63,746 bases of DNA from Planctomycetota bacterium (GCA_027623235.1 JAQBVJ010000029.1:1-63746); one strand, 5' to 3'; positions 34,315 through 43,855 are shown, counted from the first letter of the stretch. Notes: generated from the sequence alone by a model not told the origin. Numbers and translations are program-made.

Positions 34315-35439
34315 ATGACGACAGCCTTTGTTCTCCGCCGTCTCGCCGTGATTGCTGCGGCGACGGTCCTGCTTGCTCTTCTGCCTCCTGACCAGACACG
34401 TGGCGCGGAACCCGAGCGACTCGACCGGCTCAACCTGCTGCAGTTTCGATCGGCCGAGGGAGTGCAGCCGGTCAAGTCGCCGGCCGACTGGGAGAAGCGT
34501 CGCGCCGAAATCGTTGCCGGAATGGAAACGGTCATGGGTCCGTTTCCCGGAGCCGATCGGCGAGTCGATCTCGATGTCAAAGTGGAAGAAGAAGCCGACG
34601 CGGGCAGCTCCATCCGCCGTCTGATCACATACCAGTCGGAACCGAAATCGCGGACGCCGGCGTACCTTTGCATTCCGAAAGACGTCCTCGCCGGAAAACG
34701 CAAAGCCGCCGCCGTGCTGTGTCTCCACCCGACTGACAACACAGTCGGACACAAAGTCGTCGTCGGCCTGGGGGGGCGAGCCGGCCGACAGTACGCGTCA
34801 GAGCTGACCGAACGCGGCTACGTCACACTCTCTCCGGCGTACACGCACCTGGCAAATTACTGGCCGAACCTCGGCGAGCTGGGCCACGTCAGCGGCACGA
34901 TGAAGGCGATCTGGGATAACTCGCGCGGGATGGATCTGCTGGAGTCGCTGGAATTCGTCGACGCCTCACACGGCTTCGGCGCGATTGGACATTCGCTCGG
35001 CGGACACAACGCGATTTACACAGCGGTCTTCGACAAACGTGTTTCGGTCATCGTGAGCAGCTGCGGCTTCGACTCGTACCTCGACTACTACGACGGTGCC
35101 GAACGTGTGTGGTTTTTCGGAGCCGGCTGGTGTCAGATTCGCTACATGCCTCGCCTGTCCAACTACCGCGGGAAGCTCGAAACAATCCCGTACGATTTTC
35201 CAGAGCTGCTCGGTGCGCTGGCTCCCCGGCCCCTCTTTGTGAATGCTCCGCTCCACGACAGCAACTTCCGCTGGAAGAGCGTTGACGTCTGCGCGAAAGC
35301 TGCGCGGCCCGTTTACGGGTTGCTCGGCGACGAAAACGACCTCGTCATTCGTCATCCGGACTCCGACCACAATTTCCCGGATGAGATGCGGAAAGAAGCA
35401 TACGAAACGATCGACCGGGCCCTTCGCCCGCAGAAATAG
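34315..35439 (+). CDS. Secreted alpha/beta hydrolase
   Basis: A 374-residue exported esterase-like enzyme. The signal peptide covers about residues 1-30 (LRRLAVIAAATVLLALLP, cleavage after TRGA). The alpha/beta fold follows: AAVLCLHPTDNTVGHK (oxyanion region), ERGYVTLSPAYTHLANYW, the nucleophile elbow GAIGHSLGGHNAIYTA (Ser about 225), and late acidic and His positions (VYGLLGDENDLVIRHPDSDH). It resembles the acetyl-xylan-esterase/dienelactone-hydrolase-like proteins abundant in planctomycetes; the natural ester is unknown. AGGAG lies upstream of ATG 34315. It is followed by the G8-domain gene on the same strand. Confidence 0.88.
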   Translation: MTTAFVLRRLAVIAAATVLLALLPPDQTRGAEPERLDRLNLLQFRSAEGVQPVKSPADWEKRRAEIVAGMETVMGPFPGADRRVDLDVKVEEEADAGSSIRRLITYQSEPKSRTPAYLCIPKDVLAGKRKAAAVLCLHPTDNTVGHKVVVGLGGRAGRQYASELTERGYVTLSPAYTHLANYWPNLGELGHVSGTMKAIWDNSRGMDLLESLEFVDASHGFGAIGHSLGGHNAIYTAVFDKRVSVIVSSCGFDSYLDYYDGAERVWFFGAGWCQIRYMPRLSNYRGKLETIPYDFPELLGALAPRPLFVNAPLHDSNFRWKSVDVCAKAARPVYGLLGDENDLVIRHPDSDHNFPDEMRKEAYETIDRALRPQK

Positions 35440-35560
35440 CCCGCTCAACCTCGATGCGACTGCAGGCCGGCGCGCTTCGAGGTTCCGCTGTGAAGTCGTA
35501 AGATCAACTCCACCAGAACCAATCTGACAGACATCCCTTATCACCAACGACCCGGAGTGA

Positions 35561-38059
35561 ATGATGGGCAGCCGACGCGCGTTCTTCTCGATTCTCGCAG
35601 CCACATTCGCACTCTCGTTTCTGACAGTTCAGTCGGTGCTCGCTGAGCACGATCACGGTGAGCACGTCCACTTTTCTGTGACGTCGGTGAAGGATGGCAA
35701 CTGGTCCGACGCGGCGACGTGGAAGCCGGCACGCGTGCCGTCGAAGGGCGACCGCGTGCTGGTCAGTCGAGGCACTCACGTCCGGTTCGATGTGAAGGAG
35801 AAGGCGGTCGTCCGTCTGGTTCAGGTCGTCGGCACACTCGAGTTCGCGCGGGATCGCGACACCGAACTGAACGTCGGGCTGCTGACGATTCAGCACACCG
35901 ACGCGTGCTCCGAGCACGGATTCGCGTGCGAGTTCGAAGGCGCTGACGAAGGCCCGACAACCCCGGCCGATCAGTGGCCGTCGCTGATCATCGGGACGCA
36001 GGACTTGCCGATTCCGGCAGAGTTTACATCGCGGATCCGGCTGCATTTTCTCGAAGGGATGAATCCGAAAGACGCTCCCGCCATCGCCTGCTGCTCAGGG
36101 CGAATGGAACTTCACGGCAGCCCGCTGTCGCGAACGTGGGTGAAGCTCGGTGCGGATCTGGCGGAAGGAGCCAGCAAGGTCACGCTGTCGGAAGCGGTCT
36201 CCGGATGGCGAGTCGGCGACGAAGTCATCGTCACGGCCTCGAATCGAGCCGGAAGCGGATCCAGTTTTCGCGCGAGCTCACGCAGCCCGAAGCAGGCTCA
36301 AACGGAGCAGCGAACGATTACCGCGATCGAGGGAACGACCGTGACGCTCGACGCGCCCCTGAAGTTTGTTCATTCCGGCAGCGGTGAGTTTCGCAGCGAG
36401 ATCGCCAATCTCTCGCGCAATGTTGTTATCGAGAGTGCCGACCCGAAAGGCGTTCGAGGTCACACGGTCTACCACCGATTCAGCAAAGGCGGCATCAGCC
36501 ACGCGCGATTCGCTCACCTTGGCAAAGAAGGCGTGCTCGGACGGTACTCAATCCACTACCACCTGGTCGGCGACACGATGCGCGGCAGCAGTGTGCAGGG
36601 CGCGTCGATTGTCGATTCGCACAATCGCTGGGTCACGATTCACGGCACGCAGTACCTCGTCGTGCGGGACTGCGTCGGCTATCAGAGCGTGGGGCATGGA
36701 TTCTTCCTTGAGGACGGCACCGAAGTTTACAACCTGCTCGATCGCAACCTCGCCGTGCAGTCGTTTCAGGGAAAGCGGTTGCCCGCACAGGTCCTGTCGT
36801 TTGACCCGAACGATGGGGCTGGATTCTGGTGGGCCAACGGACTCAACACGATTACTCGAAACGTGACGGCCGAAAACGATGAGTACGGATACCGATACGA
36901 CATGCAGAAGCGAAGTAACTTCGACACGAACCTGCCGATCCGCCAGCCGGACGGCAGTGAGAAAGTTGTCGATGTGCGGACGATTCCAATCTGGCGGTTC
37001 GAGGACAACGAAGCTCACTCAGAAGGTTTTTACGGCATGCTCGTCGCGGCGAACGGTGGCGATCAGCCGGACAATCCGATTCACGATGAAAAAATGCTCG
37101 CTCACATCAAACGCGTCGACTGGACCGGACCGGACACGCAGCATCCTCACATGATCCGCAACCTGTCGATCTGGGGATCGCATTACGCCTTCCGCCCTCA
37201 CAGCCCGGCCATGCGGATGGAGAATGTCAGAATCCACACGGCGGCCTACGGCATCTACCGACCGGCGTTTGAGAATCACGAATACACGAACCTGCACATC
37301 TCAAATGTCGGGGCCGAACCGTTTAATCGTGGCATGGATGACGCGAGTGCTCAAACCGGAAGCATCAGCGTCGACGGACTGACTTTCACAACCGGTTACG
37401 GCAACGGCACCACGCCGCTCGTTCAGATCAGCGACGTCAACATCAGCGGCGACGCGGAGTCTCATTTTCGAAACGTCACGGTCAACCGTCCCGAGCAGTT
37501 TCAGGATCGATGGCCGCTCTTCAATCGCGGAGTCGGCACCCGCGTCCCGCCGATTACTCGCGGCGTTCCCATCTTCATTCACGACTACTTTGGAGCTGGC
37601 CGGCACGCCAAAGTCGTGAGCACCGCTGCGGAAGACCTGATCGGCGATGGCAACACTTATCGATCGGAACCAGGGCTGACGAGCTCCGATTCACGAGTCG
37701 CCGAGGTTGCAAACGTCGCGTGGCCAAAACTGCTCAACCCGATCGACGATCTGCCCCCAGCGACCGTCATCACCTCCGTTCGGGTGGACGGAAAGAAACT
37801 GCTGGTCCGCGGAATCTCTCACGACAACGGCGAGATCGTTTCCGTCACCGTCAACGGTCAGCAGGTCAAACCGAGCGCGAGCCGTGCGGGAGTTGCCGAC
37901 TGGAGCGTCCAGATCGATCCGCCGCGCGACGGAAAACTCGTCGCCTCTGCCACCGACGACGCGGGCAACGCCGAACAGACAGCCCACACCGTTTCGCTGG
38001 CTGGAACCCGAATTGCTGTTGCTGGAAAAACGGCAAAGACCGCTTTAGCAACCCGGTAA
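35561..38059 (+). CDS. Secreted G8-domain / parallel beta-helix protein, CEMIP/TMEM2-like
   Basis: An 832-residue exported protein. The signal peptide (about 1-28) is followed by a His-rich start and a G8 domain (about 40-130: WSDAATWKPARVPSKGDRVL, GTHVRFDV, VGTLEF). A parallel beta-helix region comes next, with RNVVIESADPKGVRGHTVYH, ARFAHLGKEGVLGRYSIHYH, SSVQGASIVDSHNRWVTIHG and DGAGFWWANGLNTITRNVTA. This order matches the vertebrate hyaluronan-degrading proteins CEMIP and TMEM2, so a polysaccharide-binding or -cleaving role is plausible but unproven. The C-terminal 90 residues are Ig-like (ATVITSVRVDGKKLLVRG). Start 35561 or 35564; GGAG at 35554-35557 fits 35564 slightly better. Confidence 0.88.
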   Translation: MMGSRRAFFSILAATFALSFLTVQSVLAEHDHGEHVHFSVTSVKDGNWSDAATWKPARVPSKGDRVLVSRGTHVRFDVKEKAVVRLVQVVGTLEFARDRDTELNVGLLTIQHTDACSEHGFACEFEGADEGPTTPADQWPSLIIGTQDLPIPAEFTSRIRLHFLEGMNPKDAPAIACCSGRMELHGSPLSRTWVKLGADLAEGASKVTLSEAVSGWRVGDEVIVTASNRAGSGSSFRASSRSPKQAQTEQRTITAIEGTTVTLDAPLKFVHSGSGEFRSEIANLSRNVVIESADPKGVRGHTVYHRFSKGGISHARFAHLGKEGVLGRYSIHYHLVGDTMRGSSVQGASIVDSHNRWVTIHGTQYLVVRDCVGYQSVGHGFFLEDGTEVYNLLDRNLAVQSFQGKRLPAQVLSFDPNDGAGFWWANGLNTITRNVTAENDEYGYRYDMQKRSNFDTNLPIRQPDGSEKVVDVRTIPIWRFEDNEAHSEGFYGMLVAANGGDQPDNPIHDEKMLAHIKRVDWTGPDTQHPHMIRNLSIWGSHYAFRPHSPAMRMENVRIHTAAYGIYRPAFENHEYTNLHISNVGAEPFNRGMDDASAQTGSISVDGLTFTTGYGNGTTPLVQISDVNISGDAESHFRNVTVNRPEQFQDRWPLFNRGVGTRVPPITRGVPIFIHDYFGAGRHAKVVSTAAEDLIGDGNTYRSEPGLTSSDSRVAEVANVAWPKLLNPIDDLPPATVITSVRVDGKKLLVRGISHDNGEIVSVTVNGQQVKPSASRAGVADWSVQIDPPRDGKLVASATDDAGNAEQTAHTVSLAGTRIAVAGKTAKTALATR

Positions 38060-38240
38060 AGATTCCACTCAGCACAAGCGGGCCGAGTGCTCTGTCAGAG
38101 CTGAACAGTGGGGTCAGCATCCTGCTTGCCGACGTTCTGTGAGCGAACATCGCAAGCTGGAAGCTTACGCCACGGAAACTGCGACCTGACATTTCCGCTT
38201 TGACGAAGCGCTGGATTTGCGATGGCCACCGAGTGCGAGG

Positions 38241-39404
38241 TCACTTCGCCGCGTGTTTGTCTCGCAGCCGTTGCCAGTAGTCCTTCCAGTATTCGTCGTA
38301 GTAATCGTACGCCGCATTCTCGATGTGCTCGGGGGCGACGACTGTTGGTGACTTTGTCGGATCAAAGTCTTTGAGGTGCTCATTCCCCGCTCGCTCGCGA
38401 GGCGAAACGAACCGCCAGTCGGAATCTCCCAGGACGTCTTTGCACAACTGAGCCAGAGGCGCGTCGTACTTCAGTAGCTGCTCGCGAGTGTGAATGTGGT
38501 TGTGATCGTGGTCCATTGTTCGGTTGGTGTCGTACCAGCACTGCACTCCTTCAGCCCAGTACTCCGCCCGATTCTTCGCCGCGTAGCACTGCTTCTCGCC
38601 GCCAAAGACGATCAGCACTTTGTCGTTTCCGGTGACTTCCACTTTGGAACTGGTCGGCTGGCCGTTGACCAGAATGTCGCCACCGTCGAGGCACTTTGTG
38701 AGCAGCTCCTGCGGCTGATCGGGAAACGATTTCACGAGGGCATCCAGCAGGCTGACCGGAGTCTCACCTTTGACTCGACGAAACCGCTGCGCGGCGCGGC
38801 CGTCGTTCCAGATTCCATTTTCCCTGGCCTTTTCGAAGCATTCCGTCAGGCGATCCTGCAGGCCCTTGTCGAATCCGGCTCCGTGAATCACGTGGCCGAA
38901 TTCGTGGATCAGAATACTCTCCAGATTCATGCCGCCTTCGTATTCAAGCACATCTTCCTCAGCGAAGACGACGGTCGGGCGGCCCTCTTTGTGGGTGAGG
39001 AATCCGCGGCTCCGCCAGTTGTAAAAGTCGAGCTCTTTTCCCGTCTTCTTTGAGGCGAACTGTGGCAACTGAGAAGTCAGCTCTTTGTGCCCGATGAGAA
39101 TGCACAGGACTTTTTTCTCGCGGATGCGATCTGCGATCGGTACGGAAAGTCTCTGCATGACCATCGCGAACTGATACGCCGCTTCCAGATGAGCCAGATC
39201 GGAAACCTGCTCCGACGTCGCGATGAGAATTCCCTCAATCATCGTCGTCTTTTTGTAGAACGACGCGTCGAGGTTGTACTCGGTCGCCTGCTCATCGCTG
39301 AGAGGCCGGACCGAATATTCGGCCGCGCTGACTGCACAGGGAGTGGCCCCTGCGAGTGTCACCAGTGTGAGCACTATTCGAATTGAAACGAAAGGGCAGT
39401 GCAT
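38241..39404 (-). CDS. Secreted zincin-like metallopeptidase
   Basis: A 387-residue exported protein. The signal peptide is at 1-27 (VLTLVTLAGATPCAVSA), with AAEYSVRPL after it. The zinc-binding HExxH sits in SILIHEFGHVIHGAGFDKG (about 163-181), with a plausible third ligand further on. The C-terminal part has many His/Asp/Tyr residues (DTNRTMDHDHNHIHTREQL), and the end is YDYYDEYWKDYWQRL. The family is not one I can name, and a peptidase role rests on the motif alone. AGGAGAA lies six to eight bases before the ATG, a strong site. It converges with the G8-domain gene. Confidence 0.8.
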   Translation of the reverse strand: MHCPFVSIRIVLTLVTLAGATPCAVSAAEYSVRPLSDEQATEYNLDASFYKKTTMIEGILIATSEQVSDLAHLEAAYQFAMVMQRLSVPIADRIREKKVLCILIGHKELTSQLPQFASKKTGKELDFYNWRSRGFLTHKEGRPTVVFAEEDVLEYEGGMNLESILIHEFGHVIHGAGFDKGLQDRLTECFEKARENGIWNDGRAAQRFRRVKGETPVSLLDALVKSFPDQPQELLTKCLDGGDILVNGQPTSSKVEVTGNDKVLIVFGGEKQCYAAKNRAEYWAEGVQCWYDTNRTMDHDHNHIHTREQLLKYDAPLAQLCKDVLGDSDWRFVSPRERAGNEHLKDFDPTKSPTVVAPEHIENAAYDYYDEYWKDYWQRLRDKHAAK

Positions 39405-39744
39405 CGAGTTCTCCTTGATCCGCTATTGGTCAGTCAAATCTGTGACTGGTATTAAGGCTGAGCCGACGGCGCCAACAGTCCGTTGAATAAATTAAACTCC
39501 GTCAACGGAGCGGCGTGAGCCGCCCGGTTCTGCATGGGACAACTCGCTCAGACCGGACGGCTTGCGCCGTGCCGCTAACTCTCTCAACGAGTCCAGTCTA
39601 TTCGGAAACACACGAGTTTTCTCCGCCGCTTCCATCTCTACGATGCGGGTCTGCCTTGACGGCTCAACCGGTCGAAGTCACGTTGGTTGCGTGTCACCGC
39701 GTTCGGACTTCAAACGCCGAATGCTGTTTTTAACAGAGGCGTTC
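39405..39744. other. Divergent intergenic region with repeats
   Basis: A 340-bp region between the divergent zincin and DUF1501 genes, presumably holding both promoters. It contains the 58-bp dispersed element (copy 1) and two GNRA-type hairpins. No gene is supported. Confidence 0.6.
39480..39600. repeat. Dispersed 58-bp element, copy 1, with GNRA hairpins
   Basis: The segment 39480-39537 aligns without gaps to 56559-56616. It begins CCGTTGAA and ends GCCGCCCGGTTCTGCATGGG (copy 2 has T for C in GGTTYTG). It includes the hairpin GCGGC-GTGA-GCCGC (39510-39523). A second hairpin ACGGC-TTGC-GCCGT (39557-39570) reads GCAA in its loop on the minus strand. Similarity to copy 2 reappears at ACTCTCTCAA near 39580. 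Confidence 0.75.
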
Positions 39745-41241
39745 ATGCTTTCCCTTCCCGGCAGTCGAAAATCGCTCTGCAGCGGAATCACCCGCCGCGA
39801 CCTGCTCCATATCGGCGCGGCCGGGGCTTTCGCGCCGTCGCTCGCCGACGCGATGCGGGCCGAAGCGGCTCCTGTTGAAGAGAGAGCAAGACCAGAACGT
39901 CGAGCGAAGTCGGCAATCTTCCTCTTTCTGTTCGGATCACCCCCTCAACATGAGACGTTCGATCCAAAGCCCGAAGCGGCTGCGGAAATCCAGGGAGAAA
40001 TGAAGGCCATCGATACGTCGCTGCCCGGTCTGCAAATCGGCGAAGGACTCCCGCAGATCGCCGGCATCGCGGACAAGCTGACCGTCGTGCGGTCGATGAC
40101 GCATCCCTACCCGATCCACTGCTGTGCCTACGTGATGAGCGGCATGCCGACTTACGGAATTCCGCTGGAGACGCAACCGCGAGCTCCCGAACACTGGCCC
40201 TACATGGGGTCGGTCGTGGATTACCTCGAAACGAAACAGTCTGGCCAGCGCACGCCCGGCATTCCCAGGAACATCGGACTGCCCTGGCGATTTTGTTCGC
40301 GCGGCAGTTCGTCGACTCAGGCGGGTCCATACGGAGCGTTTCTCGGCAATGGCTTCGACCCGTTCTGGACGGATTTTTCGGGCGAGGGCACAACGGTCGT
40401 CCCGAAGCTCACCGACGGTCAGTCGGAGAAGGTTCTGGACCCCCACGGCGGAATCAAACCGGACGGACGATTCCGCCTGGCGTCCGGTTGCCAGCTTCCC
40501 ACCGAGATCACATCACGCCGATTCGAATCGCGACAGTATCTGCTCAACCAGTTCGACGCGGGCCGCGCACAGCTTCAACGTCACGCGTCAACGGGCAACT
40601 GGGACGAGCATCAGCAGCGAGCTTTTTCGCTGATCGGGTCGAATGGAGTCCGCGACGCACTCGACGTTCAGCGCGAATCGGCGGCTCTCCGCGAGCGATA
40701 CGGCATGACCTTGTTCGGCCAGTCGTGCCTTGCCGCGCGACGGCTCGTTGAGGCCGGTGCGAGGTTCGTCACTGTCTTCTGGGATCCGTTCGGTCCGCAT
40801 GGAGCGTCGGTGTGGGACACGCATTCCAATCATTTTCCGCGGCTGAAGAATTATCTGCTGCCGGTGTTCGATCAGAGCTACTCCGCGCTGATCACGGACC
40901 TCGACGATCGCGGGCTGCTCGATGAAACCGCCGTCCTGTGTACCAGCGAGCACGGTCGGACGCCGCAGATCGACTCCAAGCCAAAAGGCGGCGCGCGGCA
41001 TCACTGGTCGCGAACGTACTCGTCGGTTTTTGCTGGCGGCGGCTTCGCGCGAGGTCGAATCGTTGGCCGTTCGGATTCGATCGGCGGAGACGTTGCCGAC
41101 ACGCCGGTCTCGCCGAAAGACATGCAGGCGACGGCGTATCACCTGCTGGGATTCTCAGACACAGCCACCGTGCCCGACCAACAGAATCGTCCTCACCCGA
41201 TCGCCGGCGACGGCCAGGTTCGGACAGAGATGCTGGGCTAA
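39745..41241 (+). CDS. DUF1501 family protein 3, Tat-exported
   Basis: A 498-residue DUF1501 protein. The twin-arginine signal is ITRRDLLHIGAAGAFAPSLA (about 16-35). Family blocks are IFLFLFGSPPQHETFDPKPE, AAAEIQGEMKAIDTSLPG, DKLTVVRSMTHPYPIH, VWDTHSNHFPRLKNYLLP and SEHGRTPQIDSKPKGGARHH (a variant of the usual FGRTPR block, ending HHW instead of DHW). ATG 39745 has GAGG seven bases upstream; ATG 39721 is an alternative. It is followed by the BPSS1187-like gene 87 bp downstream on the same strand. Confidence 0.9.
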   Translation: MLSLPGSRKSLCSGITRRDLLHIGAAGAFAPSLADAMRAEAAPVEERARPERRAKSAIFLFLFGSPPQHETFDPKPEAAAEIQGEMKAIDTSLPGLQIGEGLPQIAGIADKLTVVRSMTHPYPIHCCAYVMSGMPTYGIPLETQPRAPEHWPYMGSVVDYLETKQSGQRTPGIPRNIGLPWRFCSRGSSSTQAGPYGAFLGNGFDPFWTDFSGEGTTVVPKLTDGQSEKVLDPHGGIKPDGRFRLASGCQLPTEITSRRFESRQYLLNQFDAGRAQLQRHASTGNWDEHQQRAFSLIGSNGVRDALDVQRESAALRERYGMTLFGQSCLAARRLVEAGARFVTVFWDPFGPHGASVWDTHSNHFPRLKNYLLPVFDQSYSALITDLDDRGLLDETAVLCTSEHGRTPQIDSKPKGGARHHWSRTYSSVFAGGGFARGRIVGRSDSIGGDVADTPVSPKDMQATAYHLLGFSDTATVPDQQNRPHPIAGDGQVRTEMLG

Positions 41242-41328
41242 AGCACGCGCGGCGTGCAGGCCTGACGACTGAAAGAATCCAGAAAGGTCTTGCTGCATTG
41301 CAGAACATTGACACAAACAGGATCCACG

Positions 41329-42405
41329 ATGATTGACTTCTTTCTAAGACTGCTCGGCGTTTTTCTCCTGCTGCTCGGAACCGCGTCCGTTGAGACCGCT
41401 TCCGCACAAGCGACAGCTTCCTCGAAGCTGCAGTTTCGTGACCCGGCTCCGAAGCACTACAGGCTGACCGCTCGAGCGAGCGAGATCGACTCGCGAGCCA
41501 AAGCGCATCCGGAAATCGACTTTCTCATCCAGACGAAAGACGGCAAGCCTGCCGACGTACAGCACGCGTCGGTCGACACGCGGGTCGCTCCGCGCGGGAA
41601 ACTCGTCATCTGGCTGATGGGTCACAATGAGCAACTGTTCGACCGAGTCAACTCGTACGGGCTGCACGCCATCCAGCCTCACTACGCGAATCGCTGGTTC
41701 TCAATCTGCTGCCGCGAGAACCCTGTCGGCGAACATTGCCGGGGCAATATCCGCCTGGAAGCGGCGACCGGTCAGGACTTCAGCGAGGACGTCGACATTC
41801 CCAAACCGGACGGGATGATGGAGCGGTCGTTTCAGTTTGTGAAATGGCTGGCGAAAGAGAATCCGCAAGCCGGCTGGAATCACTTTCTGACCAGGGACGG
41901 CACGGGACTGCGCTGGGACGACGTGATCATTTCCGGCAGCTCGCACGGATCGACGACGGCCGCTCGGTTTGCGAAGTTTCAGAAAGTCAGTCGAGTCGTC
42001 GCGTTCTGTGGACCTCGGGATCAGCTGCAATCGTGGCAGGCTCTGCCGTCAGCCACTCCCGAGAATCGTTACTTCGGATTCTCGCACGTGCTGGACGGTG
42101 GCTGGGTAGACGATCATTACTGCCGCAGCTGGGAACTGATCGGAATGCACGAGTTCGGTCCGATCGTCAACGTTGACAAAGCAAAGGCTCCGTTCGGAAA
42201 CACGCGTCGCCTGATCACCGACTTTGACGTCAACGGCGACGCAGGGCGAGCTCACAGTTCCGTCGTTCCCGGCAGCCGTGCGAGAAAAGACAGCCAGGGA
42301 AAGTACATGCACGAAGATGTCTGGCGCTACCTGTTCACGCAGCCGGTCGATTCCGTGGGAGAAGCCACTCCGCTGGACCCTTCCTGCAAAAAGAACCAGC
42401 GCTAA
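41329..42405 (+). CDS. Secreted alpha/beta-hydrolase-like protein (BPSS1187-like)
   Basis: A 358-residue exported protein with signal peptide at 1-26 (FFLRLLGVFLLLLGTASVET ... ASA). The fold looks like an alpha/beta hydrolase: GKLVIWLMGHNEQLFDRVNS, YGLHAIQPHYANRWFS and the nucleophile-type elbow IISGSSHGSTTAARFAKF (G-S-S-H-G), then VVAFCGPRDQLQSWQALP and a late DDHYCRSWELIGMHEFG. It resembles the family named after BPSS1187; no substrate is established. ATG 41329 has AGGA seven bases upstream. It is probably co-transcribed with DUF1501 protein 3. Confidence 0.78.
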   Translation: MIDFFLRLLGVFLLLLGTASVETASAQATASSKLQFRDPAPKHYRLTARASEIDSRAKAHPEIDFLIQTKDGKPADVQHASVDTRVAPRGKLVIWLMGHNEQLFDRVNSYGLHAIQPHYANRWFSICCRENPVGEHCRGNIRLEAATGQDFSEDVDIPKPDGMMERSFQFVKWLAKENPQAGWNHFLTRDGTGLRWDDVIISGSSHGSTTAARFAKFQKVSRVVAFCGPRDQLQSWQALPSATPENRYFGFSHVLDGGWVDDHYCRSWELIGMHEFGPIVNVDKAKAPFGNTRRLITDFDVNGDAGRAHSSVVPGSRARKDSQGKYMHEDVWRYLFTQPVDSVGEATPLDPSCKKNQR

Positions 42406-42443
42406 CCTCGCCGGGGGCACTGAGTGGGTCACTCCAGCGGGCG

Positions 42444-43634
42444 TCAGTACCGGGCGAGGATCGGGACGATCGCTGTCTGTAATTCGCCGCCAGTGACGTG
42501 GACCTTGCCGTCTCCATCGACGAAGACATCGACTTCGCTGCGGACTCCGAATTCGGCCTGGTAGATACCCGGCTCGACGGAGAAGCAGGTGTTCTTCATA
42601 ACGAGCCGTTCTTCGCGGGTTTCCAGGTTGTCCATGTTGGCTCCGTTACCGTGGACTTCCTGGCCAATGCTGTGCCCGGTGCGGTGTACGTAGAACTCGC
42701 CGTAGCCCGCATCGTCGATAACTTTGCGGCACGCGTCGTCCACTTCCCAGCCCTGCAGAGCACGACCTTCGGCGTACGCGGACTCGACACACGCGATCGC
42801 CGCATCGCGAGCGGCCGCGACGATCAGGAAAATGTCGGTGTATTTCTGAGGGACCGCAGTCCCGACGAAGCCCGTTCGAGTCAAATCGGAGTAGACCGAT
42901 CGAGGCCGGTCCATCTTCGCCCACAGATCGACAAGGACGAAATCGCCCTCGCGAATCGTCGTGCCTTCGCCGGATCCGGTTTCGTAATGGCAGTCTCCGC
43001 TGTGAGAGTTAACGCCGACGATCGGCGGGTGGTAAGTCGTCATCTTGTTGGCGGCGAAGTGGTCCATGATGACGTCCCGGACCGCGACCTCTTCCACCTC
43101 ACCGTTCGAGCGGATGCTGTCGGCGATGAATTTCCAGGCAACGTTAAACGCCTCGTTCGTGTGCGTTGCCGCTTCGAGGTGCATCGCCCACTGGTCGGCA
43201 TCCCACGTCGCCTCGAAGGACTGTATGAGGTCTCCGGACGGGATGATCTCCGCCCCGAAGCTGCGAACGAGTTCGACGGTTCCGGCATCCACCCGCGAGA
43301 TGTACGGGTTGGCGTTTCGCGGCGAGTACTCCATCGCCACTTTCGCTTTTCCTTCGACAATCTTCCCGACGGCCTCTTCCAGTGACTGCCACTTCAGGTA
43401 GACCGCCTTCGAACCCGGCAGATGGTCAAGCGCCCCGGACTCGATGCGGTGCACGAGTTTGACCGGCTCTCCCTTGCGCGGGATGGCGTAGAAAAACCGT
43501 CGCGACCCCATCTGATCGTCGGGCAACTGCAGCACGCGCCGCGCGAGAATGTTGCTCCCGCGAAAGTCGTACAGCAGCCACAGGTCGACATCGAGTTCGT
43601 TGAGAGCCGCCTGAATTCGTGTGAGGTCAAACAT
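42444..43634 (-). CDS. M24-family Xaa-Pro aminopeptidase-like protein
   Basis: A 396-residue enzyme of the pita-bread fold (M24), which usually cleaves Xaa-Pro bonds or acts as prolidase/creatinase. The metal ligands are visible in order: Asp in VLVDLWAKMD, Asp in SVYSDLTRTGFVG, His in HRTGHSIGQEVHGNG, Glu in CFSVEPGIYQAEFG and Glu in VRSEVDVFVDGDG. The N-terminal creatinase-type domain (residues 1-150) is complete. No signal peptide is seen, so it should be cytoplasmic. ATG 43634 gives the family start (MFDLTRIQAAL); no clear Shine-Dalgarno sequence. Confidence 0.92.
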   Translation of the reverse strand: MFDLTRIQAALNELDVDLWLLYDFRGSNILARRVLQLPDDQMGSRRFFYAIPRKGEPVKLVHRIESGALDHLPGSKAVYLKWQSLEEAVGKIVEGKAKVAMEYSPRNANPYISRVDAGTVELVRSFGAEIIPSGDLIQSFEATWDADQWAMHLEAATHTNEAFNVAWKFIADSIRSNGEVEEVAVRDVIMDHFAANKMTTYHPPIVGVNSHSGDCHYETGSGEGTTIREGDFVLVDLWAKMDRPRSVYSDLTRTGFVGTAVPQKYTDIFLIVAAARDAAIACVESAYAEGRALQGWEVDDACRKVIDDAGYGEFYVHRTGHSIGQEVHGNGANMDNLETREERLVMKNTCFSVEPGIYQAEFGVRSEVDVFVDGDGKVHVTGGELQTAIVPILARY

Positions 43635-43715
43635 GGGATTGGGTGAGGGGCAAGAGGTGGGGGGCAAGGGACGGAAGGCGGAGTTTTACCCGCCGTGGCT
43701 TCCCGAGGCGACTGT

Positions 43716-43822
43716 CTGCCGAGTCGTAATCAGAAAGTGTGGTTCGCCACTCCGTGGCGAAGACGTCCAGGATGTTCACGCCACGGAGTGGCGTGCCACA
43801 CTTTGCGCGTTCGGCTCGGCAG
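43716..43822. repeat. Large cruciform-type inverted repeat
   Basis: The inner arms 43734-43759 and 43779-43804 are complementary at 24 of 26 positions around a 19-base loop. The outer arms CTGCCGAGTCG (43716-43726) and CGGCTCGGCAG (43812-43822) match except one position, and similarity extends outward through the CGAGGC/GCCTCG pair. It lies between the divergent M24 gene and the end of the DUF1501 gene. The outer-arm sequence recurs, degenerate, at 56528-56556. It is a REP-like element. Confidence 0.85.
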
Positions 43823-43855
43823 GAGCCTCGCCCTCCCGACATAAGTAGTCACATC

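Noticed and set aside
35440..35560. AACCTCGA/TCGAGGTT inverted repeat as a terminator
   Set aside because: Long loop of about 22 bases and no T run; may be chance.
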